DNA of 39,434 bases, taken from assembly GCA_937928575.1 (NCBI GenBank), contig CALFWW010000262.1, positions 1 through 39,434 of the forward strand, read 5' to 3'. The DNA comes from an uncultured Saprospiraceae bacterium. Lineage in GTDB: Bacteria > Bacteroidota > Bacteroidia > Chitinophagales > Saprospiraceae. How positions within the stretch are numbered: the stretch's first letter is position 1; every line of letters begins with the position of its first letter. The notes beneath the pieces are model-generated. The model saw only the letters and a program-made list of their open reading frames with translations, was not told where the DNA came from and ran no database searches. The translations under genes were made by a program, and so were the position numbers. Shown piece by piece: positions 1-10,700 of the stretch.

Positions 1-962
1 GATAAATATCCTTTGTTGTAAACTTGAACTTTGTAATTACCTTTTTCAAAAGGAACACCAGGTTCCCAGTGCATACAACTGTTCATAGAAACATTGTTGT
101 ATTCTACATCTTTAGCTTTTGTGTAACGTACTTCTTCGCCAGTTGCTTTGTTGTTCATGACACCAGAACCTAAACTTTCTACTGCCATCGTTTCACCTCT
201 TGGGTTGATAACACGTACATAAAAAGTTTCATCACCAGCTTCTACAACTGCATTGTTATTAATCGCATAACAGATTTTCAGACGGTCAACACTTTTTGCA
301 GCATTGCGCTCAACCGCTTTCCCACTTTTCTTCAATTTCCATCCTGTGACATCAACAGAACCTACAGAGATAACAGAACCCAAATTAACCTTAGCGGTCA
401 ATTGTTCTTTTACTTCTTCCAATTCAGTTTTTTCGGAAACTAACACTGCTTTTTCAGCTAATAATCCTTGATTGCTAACCCTTTCTGTGTTGACTTCTTC
501 CCGTAATATTTTTTGCTCTTCGCTGAGCTGTGTGTTGCGGACCGTCAACTGTTCTTTATCTCTTTTGAGCGCGCCAATTTCCGCTATGAAATTATCTTGT
601 TGGGTGATTAAGCTATTAATTTGCAAACGAGCATTTTCAAGATCTTCACGTGTATTTCTTTCTTTCGAAATTAACGCACCAATACGATTCTTTTGTTTCT
701 TCAACTCAGTTTCTTGTTCTGCAATTCTTTGATCAAGTGCCGCACTTTTTCCTTTTTGATCTTCCAATTCAGAAAGCGCATCATAATATTGCTTTTCCAA
801 ATCAGCTTTCAATTTTTCTGTTTCAATCAGGTCTTTCTCTTGTTGAGAGATTTTTTCATCAGCATTAAATTTGTTGAATAGCAAATAGCCATTTACTGCT
901 AATAAAGCAAGGATTACCAAAGTTGCAATCGCCGTTAATTTGCTTTTAGAATTTGAACTCAT
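1..962 (-). CDS. Membrane-anchored coiled-coil protein, 3' end cut by window edge
   Basis: Reading the minus strand from the ATG at 962 gives an open frame of 320 codons that runs off the window start, so the C-terminus is missing. Residues 1-9 are polar with lysines, residues about 10-29 form one hydrophobic segment (LTAIATLVILALLAVNGYLL), and about 33-190 are a heptad-rich charged coiled coil dense in E, K, Q and L. After that comes a globular part (VNLGSVISVGSVDVTGWKLK onward) with beta-strand-like sequence and paired Cys around CYAINN and NSCMHW. This suggests a single-pass protein anchored in the inner membrane with a periplasmic coiled coil and a C-terminal beta domain. I do not recognise a named family or a function. 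It is divergent from the exonuclease gene across a 319-bp AT-rich gap. Confidence 0.8.
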   Translation of the reverse strand, partial: MSSNSKSKLTAIATLVILALLAVNGYLLFNKFNADEKISQQEKDLIETEKLKADLEKQYYDALSELEDQKGKSAALDQRIAEQETELKKQKNRIGALISKERNTREDLENARLQINSLITQQDNFIAEIGALKRDKEQLTVRNTQLSEEQKILREEVNTERVSNQGLLAEKAVLVSEKTELEEVKEQLTAKVNLGSVISVGSVDVTGWKLKKSGKAVERNAAKSVDRLKICYAINNNAVVEAGDETFYVRVINPRGETMAVESLGSGVMNNKATGEEVRYTKAKDVEYNNVSMNSCMHWEPGVPFEKGNYKVQVYNKGYL

Positions 963-1281
963 GACAATGGTTTTAAATGAATTATTTGGGAGATACCAAT
1001 TATTTTGTTTCTCAATATAAAAGTTTTAATACTTTTTAGTTCAAAGCTGTAATAAAAGTATCACAACTAAGTTATTTAACTAATTGAGTATTAACGCATT
1101 TTATAATGAAAAAATTGTACTTTTTAACAAATACAATTAGTTGTTATATTACTTAAAAATTATTCCAAAAATGATTGTATCGGAAAGTTTGGGAAGGCTT
1201 TCATGCTTAAAGCAATACGCAAATTTAAATAAAAGGCTTACTTTACAATAAATTCTAATAGGTTATTTTAAAAATACTAAC
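963..1281. other. AT-rich divergent intergenic region
   Basis: This is a 319-bp gap between two divergently transcribed genes, so it should hold both promoters. It is very AT-rich, with TTTTAAT and TTATTT runs. I see no convincing full TAnnTTTG -7 box, no strong hairpin and no open frame of note. Nothing else can be supported. Confidence 0.5.
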
Positions 1282-2028
1282 ATGCTTGAGAACATTGATT
1301 TGTATAACATCCTATTCCTAGATATCGAAACCGTTTCTGCATCAGCAAGTTTCGATGAAATTTCCGATGATTTTAAACCACTTTGGAAGAAAAAATCCAG
1401 ATCTGTCTTACGTGTAAAAGAAGAAGAACTCACTGATGAAATGGTTGTTGATTCCTATGTCAACAGAGCTGCGATTTATGCTGAATTTGGTAAAATTGTT
1501 TGTATTTCTGTTGGATTTTTGAAGAAAACAGAAGCAGGAGAAATGATGATTCGATTGACGTCATTTGCAGATGAAGATGAGCAAAAGTTGTTGATGGATT
1601 TTGCAGAAATGTTGAATAAACACTACAATTTACCTTCTAAGCATTGTTTGTGTGGACACAATTTGAGAGAATTTGATGTCCCGTATATATGTCGTCGTAT
1701 GGTCGTACACAGTGTCCCATTTCCAAACCTCCTAAAAATTTCTGGAAAGAAACCTTGGGAAACCAAACATCTGCTCGATACCATGGAAATGTGGAAATTT
1801 GGTGATTACAAAAATTACACATCCATTAAAGTACTCACCGCATTATTAGATTTACCTTCTCCAAAAGATGATATTGATGGCAGTGAAGTCGGTCGGGTAT
1901 ATTGGGAAGAACGTGACTTAAAAAGAATTGCCGTTTACTGCGAAAAAGATGTATTGGCTTGTGCTCAATTGTTGCTGCGATATAATGCGCATCCAAAATT
2001 GGAAGATAGTCAGGTGGAGCATGTTTAG
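1282..2028 (+). CDS. Predicted 3'-5' exonuclease, PolB exonuclease-like (DEDDy)
   Basis: A 248-residue protein of the DnaQ-like fold, resembling the stand-alone PolB-exonuclease family (Pfam DNA_pol_B_exo2). The three acidic Exo motifs are visible: Exo I LFLDIET with D14 and E16, Exo II GHNLREFD with D132, and Exo III YCEKD with Y219 and D223. The Y-x3-D spacing makes it a DEDDy exonuclease, expected to use two metal ions to remove nucleotides from 3' ends of DNA. There is no polymerase domain and no signal peptide, so it is cytoplasmic. The length fits the single-domain family. It stands alone, with divergent and palindrome-containing gaps on either side, so the context gives no pathway. The family call is strong; the physiological substrate is unknown. 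Confidence 0.88.
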   Translation: MLENIDLYNILFLDIETVSASASFDEISDDFKPLWKKKSRSVLRVKEEELTDEMVVDSYVNRAAIYAEFGKIVCISVGFLKKTEAGEMMIRLTSFADEDEQKLLMDFAEMLNKHYNLPSKHCLCGHNLREFDVPYICRRMVVHSVPFPNLLKISGKKPWETKHLLDTMEMWKFGDYKNYTSIKVLTALLDLPSPKDDIDGSEVGRVYWEERDLKRIAVYCEKDVLACAQLLLRYNAHPKLEDSQVEHV

Positions 2029-2038
2029 CGCGAAGTGA

Positions 2039-2350
2039 ATTGAAAATTAGAAATTGAAAATTTGGATCGTTACGACGTATTAACCTATCCCAATATTTCC
2101 TCCGAGATCTCAGGAGCAAACGTCAGACTTTGCGAAGAAATCGAATGTGATACTCTTGATCCAACGGGTTTAACCCATTGACTGATTGTACAATAGGTTA
2201 AAACCACATTGGATCGAGTTTCAAAAAAAGAAAGTATTTTTTGGAAAAGGCAAGGTACGTTCGATCCCGAGAGAATCGAGATCGGTACAGGGACGTCCTC
2301 CCACGACGCAACGATCTATTTTAAATTGTTCATTTTCAATTTTCACTTTT
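2039..2350. repeat. Nested palindromic intergenic element
   Basis: The 358-bp gap 2029-2386 holds nested inverted repeats rather than a gene. Outer arms are AT-rich GAATTGAAAATT-type sequence (2039-2064) facing its complement (about 2320-2350). Immediately inside are 13-bp arms GATCGTTACGACG (2065-2077) and CGACGCAACGATC (2304-2316), matching at 11 of 13 positions as inverted repeats. In the middle is a hairpin, arms 2159-2180 (ATCCAACGGGTTTAACCCAT and so on) and 2191-2214, with a 10-base loop. A 63-codon open frame crosses it but looks accidental. The layout resembles a MITE or a REP/BIME-type unit; no transposase is nearby in the window. Confidence 0.55.
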
Positions 2351-2386
2351 TCAATATTCGTTTTCATTTTTAATTAAATTCGTAAA

Positions 2387-4102
2387 ATGAAAAAAGCACT
2401 CATCATTCTTGCCCTTCTCTTTCCATTCCTATCTACGGCCCAAAACAAAATCGATGAAATTTTTAAAGATCAAGGAGAAGTATTTTTCTCTTTTGAATTG
2501 CAGGATTTAAGTCAACTAGAAAGCTATAATCAGATTATTTCTTTAGATCATAATATGGAATTGCCGACTATTTATGCGTATGCAAATAAAAAGCAATTTG
2601 CGGATTTCCTAGACCGAGATATTGACTTTAAAATACTTCCTAAACCAGGTGACCGTATCAACGCAAAAATGATCACGAAAGCTGAATGGGAAGCATTAAA
2701 ATCTATTGATTGCAACCATTCTTGGGATGCTTATCCAACTTATGATTTGTATGAAACATTGATGGAAGAATTTGCAATGAATTACCCAGATATTTGTGTA
2801 CTAGAGGAAATTGGAACCTTGCCAAGTGGACGAAAATTACTGACCTTAAAAATTACGGATAATGTCAACATAGAAGAAGCAGAACCAAAATTCTTCTACA
2901 CGTCATCCATGCACGGAGATGAGACGGCTGGCTATATATTGTTATTAAGATACATCGAATATTTGCTTTGTAATTACGGATCAGATGCGCACCTAACAGA
3001 ATTGGTCAACGAAATTGAGATTTGGATTAATCCTCTGGCAAATCCTGATGGTACTTATACCAACAATGATAACACGGTGAATGGCGCGACCCGATCGAAT
3101 GCTAACTTTATTGACCTAAATAGAAATTATCCAGATCCGGAAGCTGGACCAAATCCAGATGGAGAATCAACGCAACCAGAGACCGCAGCTTCCATAGCCT
3201 TTCATGAATCCCATCATTTTGATATGTCTTGCAACATGCATGGTGGAGCAGAGGTAGTCAATTATCCTTGGGATACTTGGGCAGTCCAATGCGCAGATCA
3301 CCATTGGTGGGAACATGTTTCCAATGAATATGCAGATACTTGTCAAGCCAATTCCCCCAATGACTACTTCGACGATTTTGGAACCGGAGTGACCAATGGC
3401 TATGAATGGTATTCCATCAATGGAGGTCGACAAGATTATGTTTGTTTTTTCGAGCATGGTCGTGAAATGACATTGGAATTATCCGATCAAAAATTGCTAG
3501 ATGAAAATGAATTGTTAGAACATTGGGAGTATAATTTCCCTTCCTTGATAAATTACATGGAGCAATCCCTTTTTGGTGTACGCGGAATTGTTACTGATTC
3601 ATTGACTACAGAGCCGTTGGTTGCGGAAGTTTTTATCAGCGGACATGATGTTGATAATTCGCAGGTGTACTCAAGACTTCCACATGGCAACTATCATCGA
3701 TACTTGAAAGAAGACAGCTATGACCTCACATTTTCTGCAGATGGATATATCTCAAAAACAATACGTGTATATATTGTTGAAAATGCGATTCAATATGTAG
3801 ATGTACAATTAGCAAAAGTACTCGAAGTGGATGTAAATAAAATTGTCAGTAGTTCATTATTATCCATTTTTCCGAATCCAACGCAATCCATTTTACACTT
3901 TTCAATGCAGACAAATGGTGCTCAAAAAATGGGTATCCAATTATTCGATATTGTCGGACGAGTTGTAATGCAAAAAGAATTTCTATGCGATCAAGCAATA
4001 TTAAATGGTCAATTGGATTTGAGTAAACTTCAATCTGGAACCTATATTGTGGAGCTAAGTAATTCTGAATCAAGTGTTTATAGAAAAATTTCTGTGTATT
4101 AA
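2387..4102 (+). CDS. Secreted M14 zinc carboxypeptidase with T9SS sorting domain
   Basis: A 571-residue exported metallopeptidase. The signal peptide is about residues 1-19 (MKKALIILALLFPFLSTAQ). The M14 catalytic domain spans roughly residues 110-385: the HxxE zinc pair is H176/E179 in MHGDE, the third zinc ligand is H285 in NMHGG, the substrate-binding NxR-type motif appears as DLNRNYPDP, and the likely general base is E364 in MTLELSDQ. A carboxypeptidase-regulatory-like beta domain follows (about 395-480, starting GVRGIVTDS), then a type A T9SS C-terminal domain (about 488-571) with FPNPTQ and SGTYIVEL. It should cleave C-terminal residues from peptides at the cell surface or outside the cell, after export by Sec and type IX secretion. 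Length and order match Bacteroidota M14-T9SS proteins. Peptide specificity cannot be read from the sequence. Confidence 0.92.
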   Translation: MKKALIILALLFPFLSTAQNKIDEIFKDQGEVFFSFELQDLSQLESYNQIISLDHNMELPTIYAYANKKQFADFLDRDIDFKILPKPGDRINAKMITKAEWEALKSIDCNHSWDAYPTYDLYETLMEEFAMNYPDICVLEEIGTLPSGRKLLTLKITDNVNIEEAEPKFFYTSSMHGDETAGYILLLRYIEYLLCNYGSDAHLTELVNEIEIWINPLANPDGTYTNNDNTVNGATRSNANFIDLNRNYPDPEAGPNPDGESTQPETAASIAFHESHHFDMSCNMHGGAEVVNYPWDTWAVQCADHHWWEHVSNEYADTCQANSPNDYFDDFGTGVTNGYEWYSINGGRQDYVCFFEHGREMTLELSDQKLLDENELLEHWEYNFPSLINYMEQSLFGVRGIVTDSLTTEPLVAEVFISGHDVDNSQVYSRLPHGNYHRYLKEDSYDLTFSADGYISKTIRVYIVENAIQYVDVQLAKVLEVDVNKIVSSSLLSIFPNPTQSILHFSMQTNGAQKMGIQLFDIVGRVVMQKEFLCDQAILNGQLDLSKLQSGTYIVELSNSESSVYRKISVY

Positions 4103-4164
4103 GCTATTAGCAATTTCCCACATATGACTTCTGTTTAATTGTGGTTTTCTTATAACTTTACGGC

Positions 4165-4836
4165 ATGAAACATCTCATAGCGCCGTCATTATTGGCTGCT
4201 AACTTTTTAACGTTGGAAGAAGACCTCATAATGGTCAACAATAGTAAAGCTGATTGGCTACACGTCGATGTAATGGATGGCAATTTTGTTCCTAATATTT
4301 CATTTGGATTTTCAATAATCAAGCAAGTAAAATCTGTTTGCACCAAACCTTTAGATGTGCATTTAATGATTGCTAATCCTGAAAAATACATTGAACAATT
4401 TCGGGAAGCAGGGGCGGATGTCATTACGGTTCATTATGAAGCATGTCCACATTTGCATCGGACTATCCAACAAATCAAAAGCACCGGAGCCAAAGCAGGA
4501 GTGGCATTGAATCCACATACACCTGTTACCGTTTTGGAAGATGTACTGGAAGAACTAGATTTAGCGTTATTGATGTCGGTGAATCCTGGTTTTGGCGGAC
4601 AAAAATTCATTTACAGAACCATTCCGAAAATTAGACAACTACACGACATGAGAGTTGTGCAAAATACCTCAACTTTAATTGAAATTGATGGAGGAGTAGG
4701 TCTACAAAATGCGCAAGAATTATTAAAAGCAGGTGCCAATGTTTTAGTAGCAGGAAGTGCTGTTTTTAAAAATGAAAATCCTAACAAAATGATTACGAAG
4801 CTTAAGGAGATTGGTAAAGATACCATCTTTGCGTAA
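4165..4836 (+). CDS. rpe: Ribulose-phosphate 3-epimerase
   Basis: A 223-residue TIM-barrel enzyme that interconverts D-ribulose 5-phosphate and D-xylulose 5-phosphate in the pentose phosphate pathway, in the cytoplasm. The family signature is intact: N-terminal IAPSLLAANF, metal and catalytic residues H33, D35 (WLHVDVMDG), H66 (DVHLMI) and D175 (EIDGGV), plus MSVNPGFGGQ and the phosphate-binding GSAVF near the C-terminus. Length is normal for Rpe. A promoter-like TAACTTTA lies a few bases upstream of the ATG at 4153-4160, close to the Bacteroidota -7 consensus but with A in the last position. The gap to the TonB-dependent receptor is 55 bp, so co-transcription is possible but there is no obvious functional link. 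Confidence 0.96.
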   Translation: MKHLIAPSLLAANFLTLEEDLIMVNNSKADWLHVDVMDGNFVPNISFGFSIIKQVKSVCTKPLDVHLMIANPEKYIEQFREAGADVITVHYEACPHLHRTIQQIKSTGAKAGVALNPHTPVTVLEDVLEELDLALLMSVNPGFGGQKFIYRTIPKIRQLHDMRVVQNTSTLIEIDGGVGLQNAQELLKAGANVLVAGSAVFKNENPNKMITKLKEIGKDTIFA

Positions 4837-4891
4837 TGCAATTCGACCATATTTTGCCACTACAAAAACTGATTCAAAGAAATAAAATTCC

Positions 4892-7420
4892 ATGAGATAT
4901 ATATTGACCATTCTTTTTGCATTCACTTTCCTATTTTCATTTGCCCAAAACAAAGCAACCATTGTAGGAGCTATTGTAGATGGTGTCACCAATGAAGCGG
5001 TAGAATTTGCTACGGTTTACGAAAAAGGAACCGGAAATGCAACGGAATCAGACTTCCAAGGAAATTTTAGAATAGAAGTAAAAGCAGGTAAAGCAATTAC
5101 ATTGGTTTTTTCCAGATTGGGTTACAAAGAATCAGAAATTGAAGTGACACCAACCCGTAAAAGCAGTACTAGAAGATTAAATATTTCTATGGCGCCTCAA
5201 GATTCTGATGTTGAAATTATCGTAACTGGTGATAAAATCGAAAACACCGGAATGATAAGAGAAGAAGTAACCGAACTAAAATTATTGCCGACTGCAACCG
5301 GTAATTTAGAATCCGTATTGCCACACATTGCATTAGGTACCAATAGCGGAACGGGTGGTGAACTAAGTTCGCAATATAATGTTCGTGGTGGAAATTACGA
5401 TGAGAATTTAGTCTATGTCAATGATTTCGAAATTTACAGACCCCAATTAATTCGATCCGGACAACAAGAAGGATTGACCTTTCCTAATATTGATTTAATC
5501 AGAGATTTATCATTTTCTTCTGGTGGATTTCAAGCGAAATATGGAGACAAATTATCTTCCGTTTTAGATATCAAATACAAACGTCCTGACTCTCTGCGAT
5601 CTTCAGTGGGCCTTAGTTTTTTAGGAGGTTCTGCACACGTCGAAGGGAGTATTTCTTCCAAAAAAGATAATTACAAAAAATTTCGCTACCTAATGGGAGC
5701 GAGATATAAGACGACTCGTTACTTGCTTGGAACATTGGATGTGAGAGGGGAATACACGCCGAATTTTGCGGATGTCCAAGGATACTTTACTTATGACATT
5801 AATCGGGATTTGCAAATTGGTTTAATTGGAAACTACAATCGATCGGAGTATCAATTTGTACCAACAGAAAGAAGTACAGGTCTAGGATTGATTGATTTTG
5901 CTTTGCAATTAACTTCCGTATTTGAAGGACAGGAAGTAGATGATTTTTCAACTTATATGTCGGGTGTTTCACTGACCTACTTACCAGACCGGGATCGCAA
6001 TCCTTTTTACTTAAAGTTACTCGCATCGACTTATCAAAGTGATGAAAACGAACGTTTCGATATACTCGGATTTTATTCGTTAGGACAAGTGGAGTCTGAC
6101 TTGGGAAGTGATGATTTGGGAGAAGTAGTTGCCGTGTTAGGAACAGGTACGCAACATCAATTTGTTAGAAATTATTTGACATCCAATGTGACGAATGTGC
6201 AACACAAAGGGGGATTAGAATTAAATATAGAACATGATGATCCTTCTACATCAAGTAACCATTTCATCAACTGGGGCGTCAAGTATCAACACGAAATTAT
6301 TAATGATCAAATCAATGAGTGGGAGAGACTGGATTCAGCAGGCTATTCATTGAATTATGATGACACAGAAGTACTGGTCAGAAATGTTTTAAAAACTGAA
6401 AATAATTTAAGTTCTGATCGATTCACTGCATATGTTCAGGATACTTACTCTTTATCGAAAGATAGTTTATCCGAACTGAAATTAACAGCAGGTATACGTG
6501 CTTCGTACTGGTCCTTGAACAATGAATTTTTTGTCTCTCCAAGAATGCAATTATTATATAAGCCTTTAAAATGGAAAAGTGATATTACATTTCGATTTGC
6601 ATCAGGAATTTACAATCAAGCGCCATTTTATCGAGAATTACGAAGACCTAATGGAACCATCAATGAAGATTTATTATCACAAAAGTCTATCCATTTTGTT
6701 GGTGGTATTACCTACGATTTTCAGCTAGGGAAATTAAGTCCCAAAGATTTTCGAATCATCATGGAAGCCTATTACAAAGTTTTAGATGACCTGGTTTCTT
6801 ATGAAGTAGATAATGTTAGAATTCGATATTCAGGAGAAAATGATGCGACCGGATATGTGGCAGGCTTGGATTTTAGAATGAATGGTGAATTTGTTCCCGG
6901 AGCAGAATCTTGGGTAAACCTATCCTTCTTGCGCGCAAGAGAAAGTCTGAATGGTATTACCCATTTGAAAAGAGAAATCGGTGATTCAACAGCGCAAGTT
7001 GTCAATACGGTACCAAGACCGACAGATCGGTTTATGACCTTGTCGATGTTCTTTCAAGATTATTTGCCTAAAAACAAAAACTTCAAAATGCATCTGAATT
7101 TCACAGTTGGTACAGGCCTACCTTTTGGGTTGTTGGGGAATAATCGGGAATTTCGAAATACCTACAGATTTGAAACTTATCACAGAGTTGATATTGGATT
7201 CTCCATCTTGTTGTGGGATCAAGCTTGGCGTTTTCGAAAAACCAAACATCCATTGCGATTCTCAAAAAGTACATGGATGAGTCTAGAAGTGTTTAATTTA
7301 ATGGAAGTTTCCAATGTGGCTTCGAATACATGGATAAAAACAATATATAATACCCAATATGCAATACCAAATTTTTTGACATCTCGAAGAATTAATTTGA
7401 GATTAAAAATGGATTTTTGA
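4892..7420 (+). CDS. TonB-dependent outer-membrane receptor with CarboxypepD-regulatory-like domain
   Basis: An 842-residue outer-membrane receptor. It has a signal peptide (MRYILTILFAFTFLFSFAQ), then a carboxypeptidase-regulatory-like beta domain (about 22-105, starting ATIVGAIVDGVTNEAVEFAT) typical of Bacteroidota transducers and receptors. A plug domain follows (about 115-225, with YNVRGGNYDENLVYVNDFEI and GGFQAKYGDKLSSVLDI), then a C-terminal 22-strand barrel ending in an aromatic residue (LRLKMDF). No SusD partner follows, so this is not a classical SusCD glycan-import pair. The substrate could be a siderophore, cofactor or oligomer and cannot be told from the sequence. It lacks the N-terminal signalling domain used to talk to an anti-sigma factor. 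Confidence 0.92.
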   Translation: MRYILTILFAFTFLFSFAQNKATIVGAIVDGVTNEAVEFATVYEKGTGNATESDFQGNFRIEVKAGKAITLVFSRLGYKESEIEVTPTRKSSTRRLNISMAPQDSDVEIIVTGDKIENTGMIREEVTELKLLPTATGNLESVLPHIALGTNSGTGGELSSQYNVRGGNYDENLVYVNDFEIYRPQLIRSGQQEGLTFPNIDLIRDLSFSSGGFQAKYGDKLSSVLDIKYKRPDSLRSSVGLSFLGGSAHVEGSISSKKDNYKKFRYLMGARYKTTRYLLGTLDVRGEYTPNFADVQGYFTYDINRDLQIGLIGNYNRSEYQFVPTERSTGLGLIDFALQLTSVFEGQEVDDFSTYMSGVSLTYLPDRDRNPFYLKLLASTYQSDENERFDILGFYSLGQVESDLGSDDLGEVVAVLGTGTQHQFVRNYLTSNVTNVQHKGGLELNIEHDDPSTSSNHFINWGVKYQHEIINDQINEWERLDSAGYSLNYDDTEVLVRNVLKTENNLSSDRFTAYVQDTYSLSKDSLSELKLTAGIRASYWSLNNEFFVSPRMQLLYKPLKWKSDITFRFASGIYNQAPFYRELRRPNGTINEDLLSQKSIHFVGGITYDFQLGKLSPKDFRIIMEAYYKVLDDLVSYEVDNVRIRYSGENDATGYVAGLDFRMNGEFVPGAESWVNLSFLRARESLNGITHLKREIGDSTAQVVNTVPRPTDRFMTLSMFFQDYLPKNKNFKMHLNFTVGTGLPFGLLGNNREFRNTYRFETYHRVDIGFSILLWDQAWRFRKTKHPLRFSKSTWMSLEVFNLMEVSNVASNTWIKTIYNTQYAIPNFLTSRRINLRLKMDF

Positions 7421-7728
7421 TGAAGGCAATTTGTCGCCTAAGTTCTGATAAATAGATTGTAATATATCTGATTCGTTTTGATATATAATAATGTTTATTT
7501 TTATGTCAATAAGTGCTCAAAATTTGGCACAAAAATCACAGTTTTACGTTTAATATTTAGTTCATCTCCCTGCCGAAACTTGATAAAGCGATTCCCTTTT
7601 ACATCGCTATAGATAAATCCATACAAAAGAGCAGTCTAATTTTTTCTTTTGCACGGATTATCCAATTCTTAGCTTACTAACTTTCACCTGTAATCAATTT
7701 TATTAATTCAGTTGTAAACCTCGGAATA
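7421..7728. other. Intergenic region upstream of the SprB-repeat protease
   Basis: A 308-bp AT-rich gap. I see no coding potential and no strong terminator. A weak promoter candidate, TAACTTTC at about 7678-7685, resembles the Bacteroidota -7 box except at its last base and sits about 45 bp before the ATG. Nothing else is supported. Confidence 0.35.
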
Positions 7729-10700
7729 ATGCGTTTGAATTCCTTTCTACTTTTATGTATATCCTTTTTGTCAATCAATATTTTGATGGCACAGCATGAT
7801 CAGTTGACTAATCACACCGATCATCACGATCATGATAGGTGTGGATTTATACATGCGACTCAAAGGATGCTTGATGTTGATCCTGACTATGCTCAAAAGC
7901 TAGATGATTATATGAAAAAAGGATTACCAATGCTTTCTTCGGGAGAACATGCTAAGAGTGTGGCGCCTACGATCACCATTCCAGTCGTCGTACACGTCAT
8001 ACACAATGGTGAGCCAGTAGGATCTGGAGCCAATATTGCAGATGGTCAAGTCCAAGCACAAATTGCTGTATTGAATGAAGATTTTGCAGCTTTGAATGGA
8101 AATTATAACAATACTCCTTCGCAATGGCAAAACGTAATCGGCAATCCTGAAATGGAATTTTGTTTGGCCAATGTCGATCCTAGTGGAAATCCAACCAATG
8201 GAATTACCAGAAATAACATTACAGTTACAGGAACCAATGCCAATGACCATAATATAGAAGACATAAAGGCACAAATAAATTGGAATCCAAATAATTATTA
8301 CAACATTTTCGTAGTAGGAATTCCCGGAACAACTGCAAATGGTGGAGTTTTAGGATATGCTTATTTACCTTTTGCTGGAACAATAGGATCCAGTAACGAC
8401 GGTACTGTTTGTGATTATCATTGGTTTGGGGGACCTGGTTGGCCAAATACGGGTTCAAAAACAATGACTCATGAGACAGGTCACTATCTGGGATTATCCC
8501 ATACTTGGCAGGATGTCTGGGGGAATGGCGGTTGTGCTGGCGATGATGGAATTGCAGATACACCACTGATTGAAATGGCAACTTCACAAGTCAATCCAAA
8601 TTTCAATTGCTTTGCAGGATACCCAGCTGGTCCTGTATCATGTGGGAATGAGCATATGTATGTCAACTACATGGATTATGTCAATGATGATGGATGTTAT
8701 ACTTCCTTTACACAAGGTCAAGTAAATGTGATGAGAGCAGTGATGGATGGAACAGCAGGAAGTTTAGGATTTGGCAGTAGATTACCTTTAGCTAACAATT
8801 CTTCTACAGCATGTTCCAATATTGTTTCTGATGATGCGGGTATTACAGTAGTGATTAATCCAATAGGACAGAATTGTGGAACTGGAAGTATTATACCACA
8901 AGTGACTTTGGCGAATTTTGGAACCAATGCCTTAACCTCCGTAACGATTTCTTATACAATTGATGGAGGAACACCAACTACTTTTAATTGGACAGGTAAC
9001 TTAGCACAAAATGCAACGACAAATGTAACATTACCCGCATTTACACCTCCACCTGGGGTCTATACTTTCAATGCTTTTACCACGAATCCAAATGGGGTTG
9101 CCGATCAGGATGCATCCAATGATGCTACTACAACTACCTCATCTAGTGTCACTGCTACCAATATCCCATTATTTGAAGACTTTGAAACATTTAGTTGGGA
9201 TCCTTCCGCTCAAGGCGTTTTCCCGTTTAATGTTGGTAGTGATCCATTCATGTGGGAATTGACAACATTGGTTTCAGGATATGGAAGTGGTTCCAATTCT
9301 GCTGTGTTCAATAATTATGATGGAAACAACACAAGTAATCCTTTCAATACGGTAGATGCATTGATTACACCAACTTATGATTTTTCAAATGTAGTGGGTG
9401 CAACTTTATCTTTTGATTATGCTTACTCGGGGTATGATGATGGCACTCAATATCTTGGTGATAGTTTGATTATCTTAATTTCAACAGATTGTGGAACGAC
9501 TTTCTCACAAAGAATTTACGAAAATGGAGGAGTTACATTAGAAACCGCACCAGGTGGTACTGCTAAGTTTACACCTACTGCAAATCAGTGGGCAACGGAA
9601 TCAATTAGCCTTGCAGCCTTTGACAACACTGCTACGTTAACGATCTCATTTTTGAATTGGTCTGGATGGGGGAATCAACTATTCTTGGATAATATCAATA
9701 TTTCAACAGCATGTGCACTGACGAGCTCAATCTCTGGAAACAACTTGATGTGTAATGGAGTTTGTACCGGTACTGCGACGGCTACTGCGAATAATGCGGT
9801 GGGATCCGTAACCTATGCTTGGAATGATAATGCTAGTCAAACAACGGCTACAGCAACTAATTTATGTGCGGGTACTTATACGGTTACCATAACAGATGCC
9901 GCCAATTGTTCAGAAACACAAATAATTACAATAACAGAACCAACTACTGCATTAACTTCCTTAGCAACAGGGACCGCTGAAACATCGCTTGGTGCCAATG
10001 ATGGTACGGCGACTGTTACTCCAACTGGGGGAACTGCTCCATATACCTACGCATGGTCAAATGGAATGACCGCTCAAAGTATTACTGGTTTGGCTCCTAA
10101 TACCTACACCGTAGTTGTGACAGATAACAATAATTGCACATCAAACGCAAGTTATACGGTGTTACCATTTAATTGTCCAGCTATCAATGCTGCTGTAACA
10201 CCTATTGATATCTCTTGTATGGGAGCTGCCGATGGAAGTGCAACTGCAACAGTTACTGGTGGTGTGCCTCCGCATACATTCGCATGGAGCAACGGACAGA
10301 CAGGTGCAACTACGACTGGTTTAGTGCCAGGTGCGCACAGTGTTGTAATTACAGATGGAAATCAATGTACAACAACATTAAATACAACAATAAACGAACC
10401 TACTGCTGTAACTGCTTCAGCGACCGCAACAGATGAAACTGCTATTGGAACCAATGATGGAACAGCTTCTGTGGTCGGTGGTGGTGGAACACCAGGATAT
10501 ACTTATGCCTGGAGTAATGGAATGACTACCGCAATGGTTTCAAATTTAGCTCCCGGAACTTATACAGTTGTAGTAACTGATGCAAACAATTGTAACAGCA
10601 CAACTACATCTGTAACTGTTGCAGCATTTAATTGTCCATTACTAAATCTTGTCGTTACAGGTACGGATGTATCGTGCAATGGTGCAGGAGATGGTACGGC

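Noticed and set aside
2186-2377. 63-codon open frame on the plus strand
   Set aside because: Lies inside the nested palindrome; its composition follows the repeat and the AT-rich arm, with no protein signature.
4892-7420. SusC of a polysaccharide utilisation locus
   Set aside because: No SusD-type lipoprotein or glycoside hydrolase follows; it is called only as a TonB-dependent receptor.
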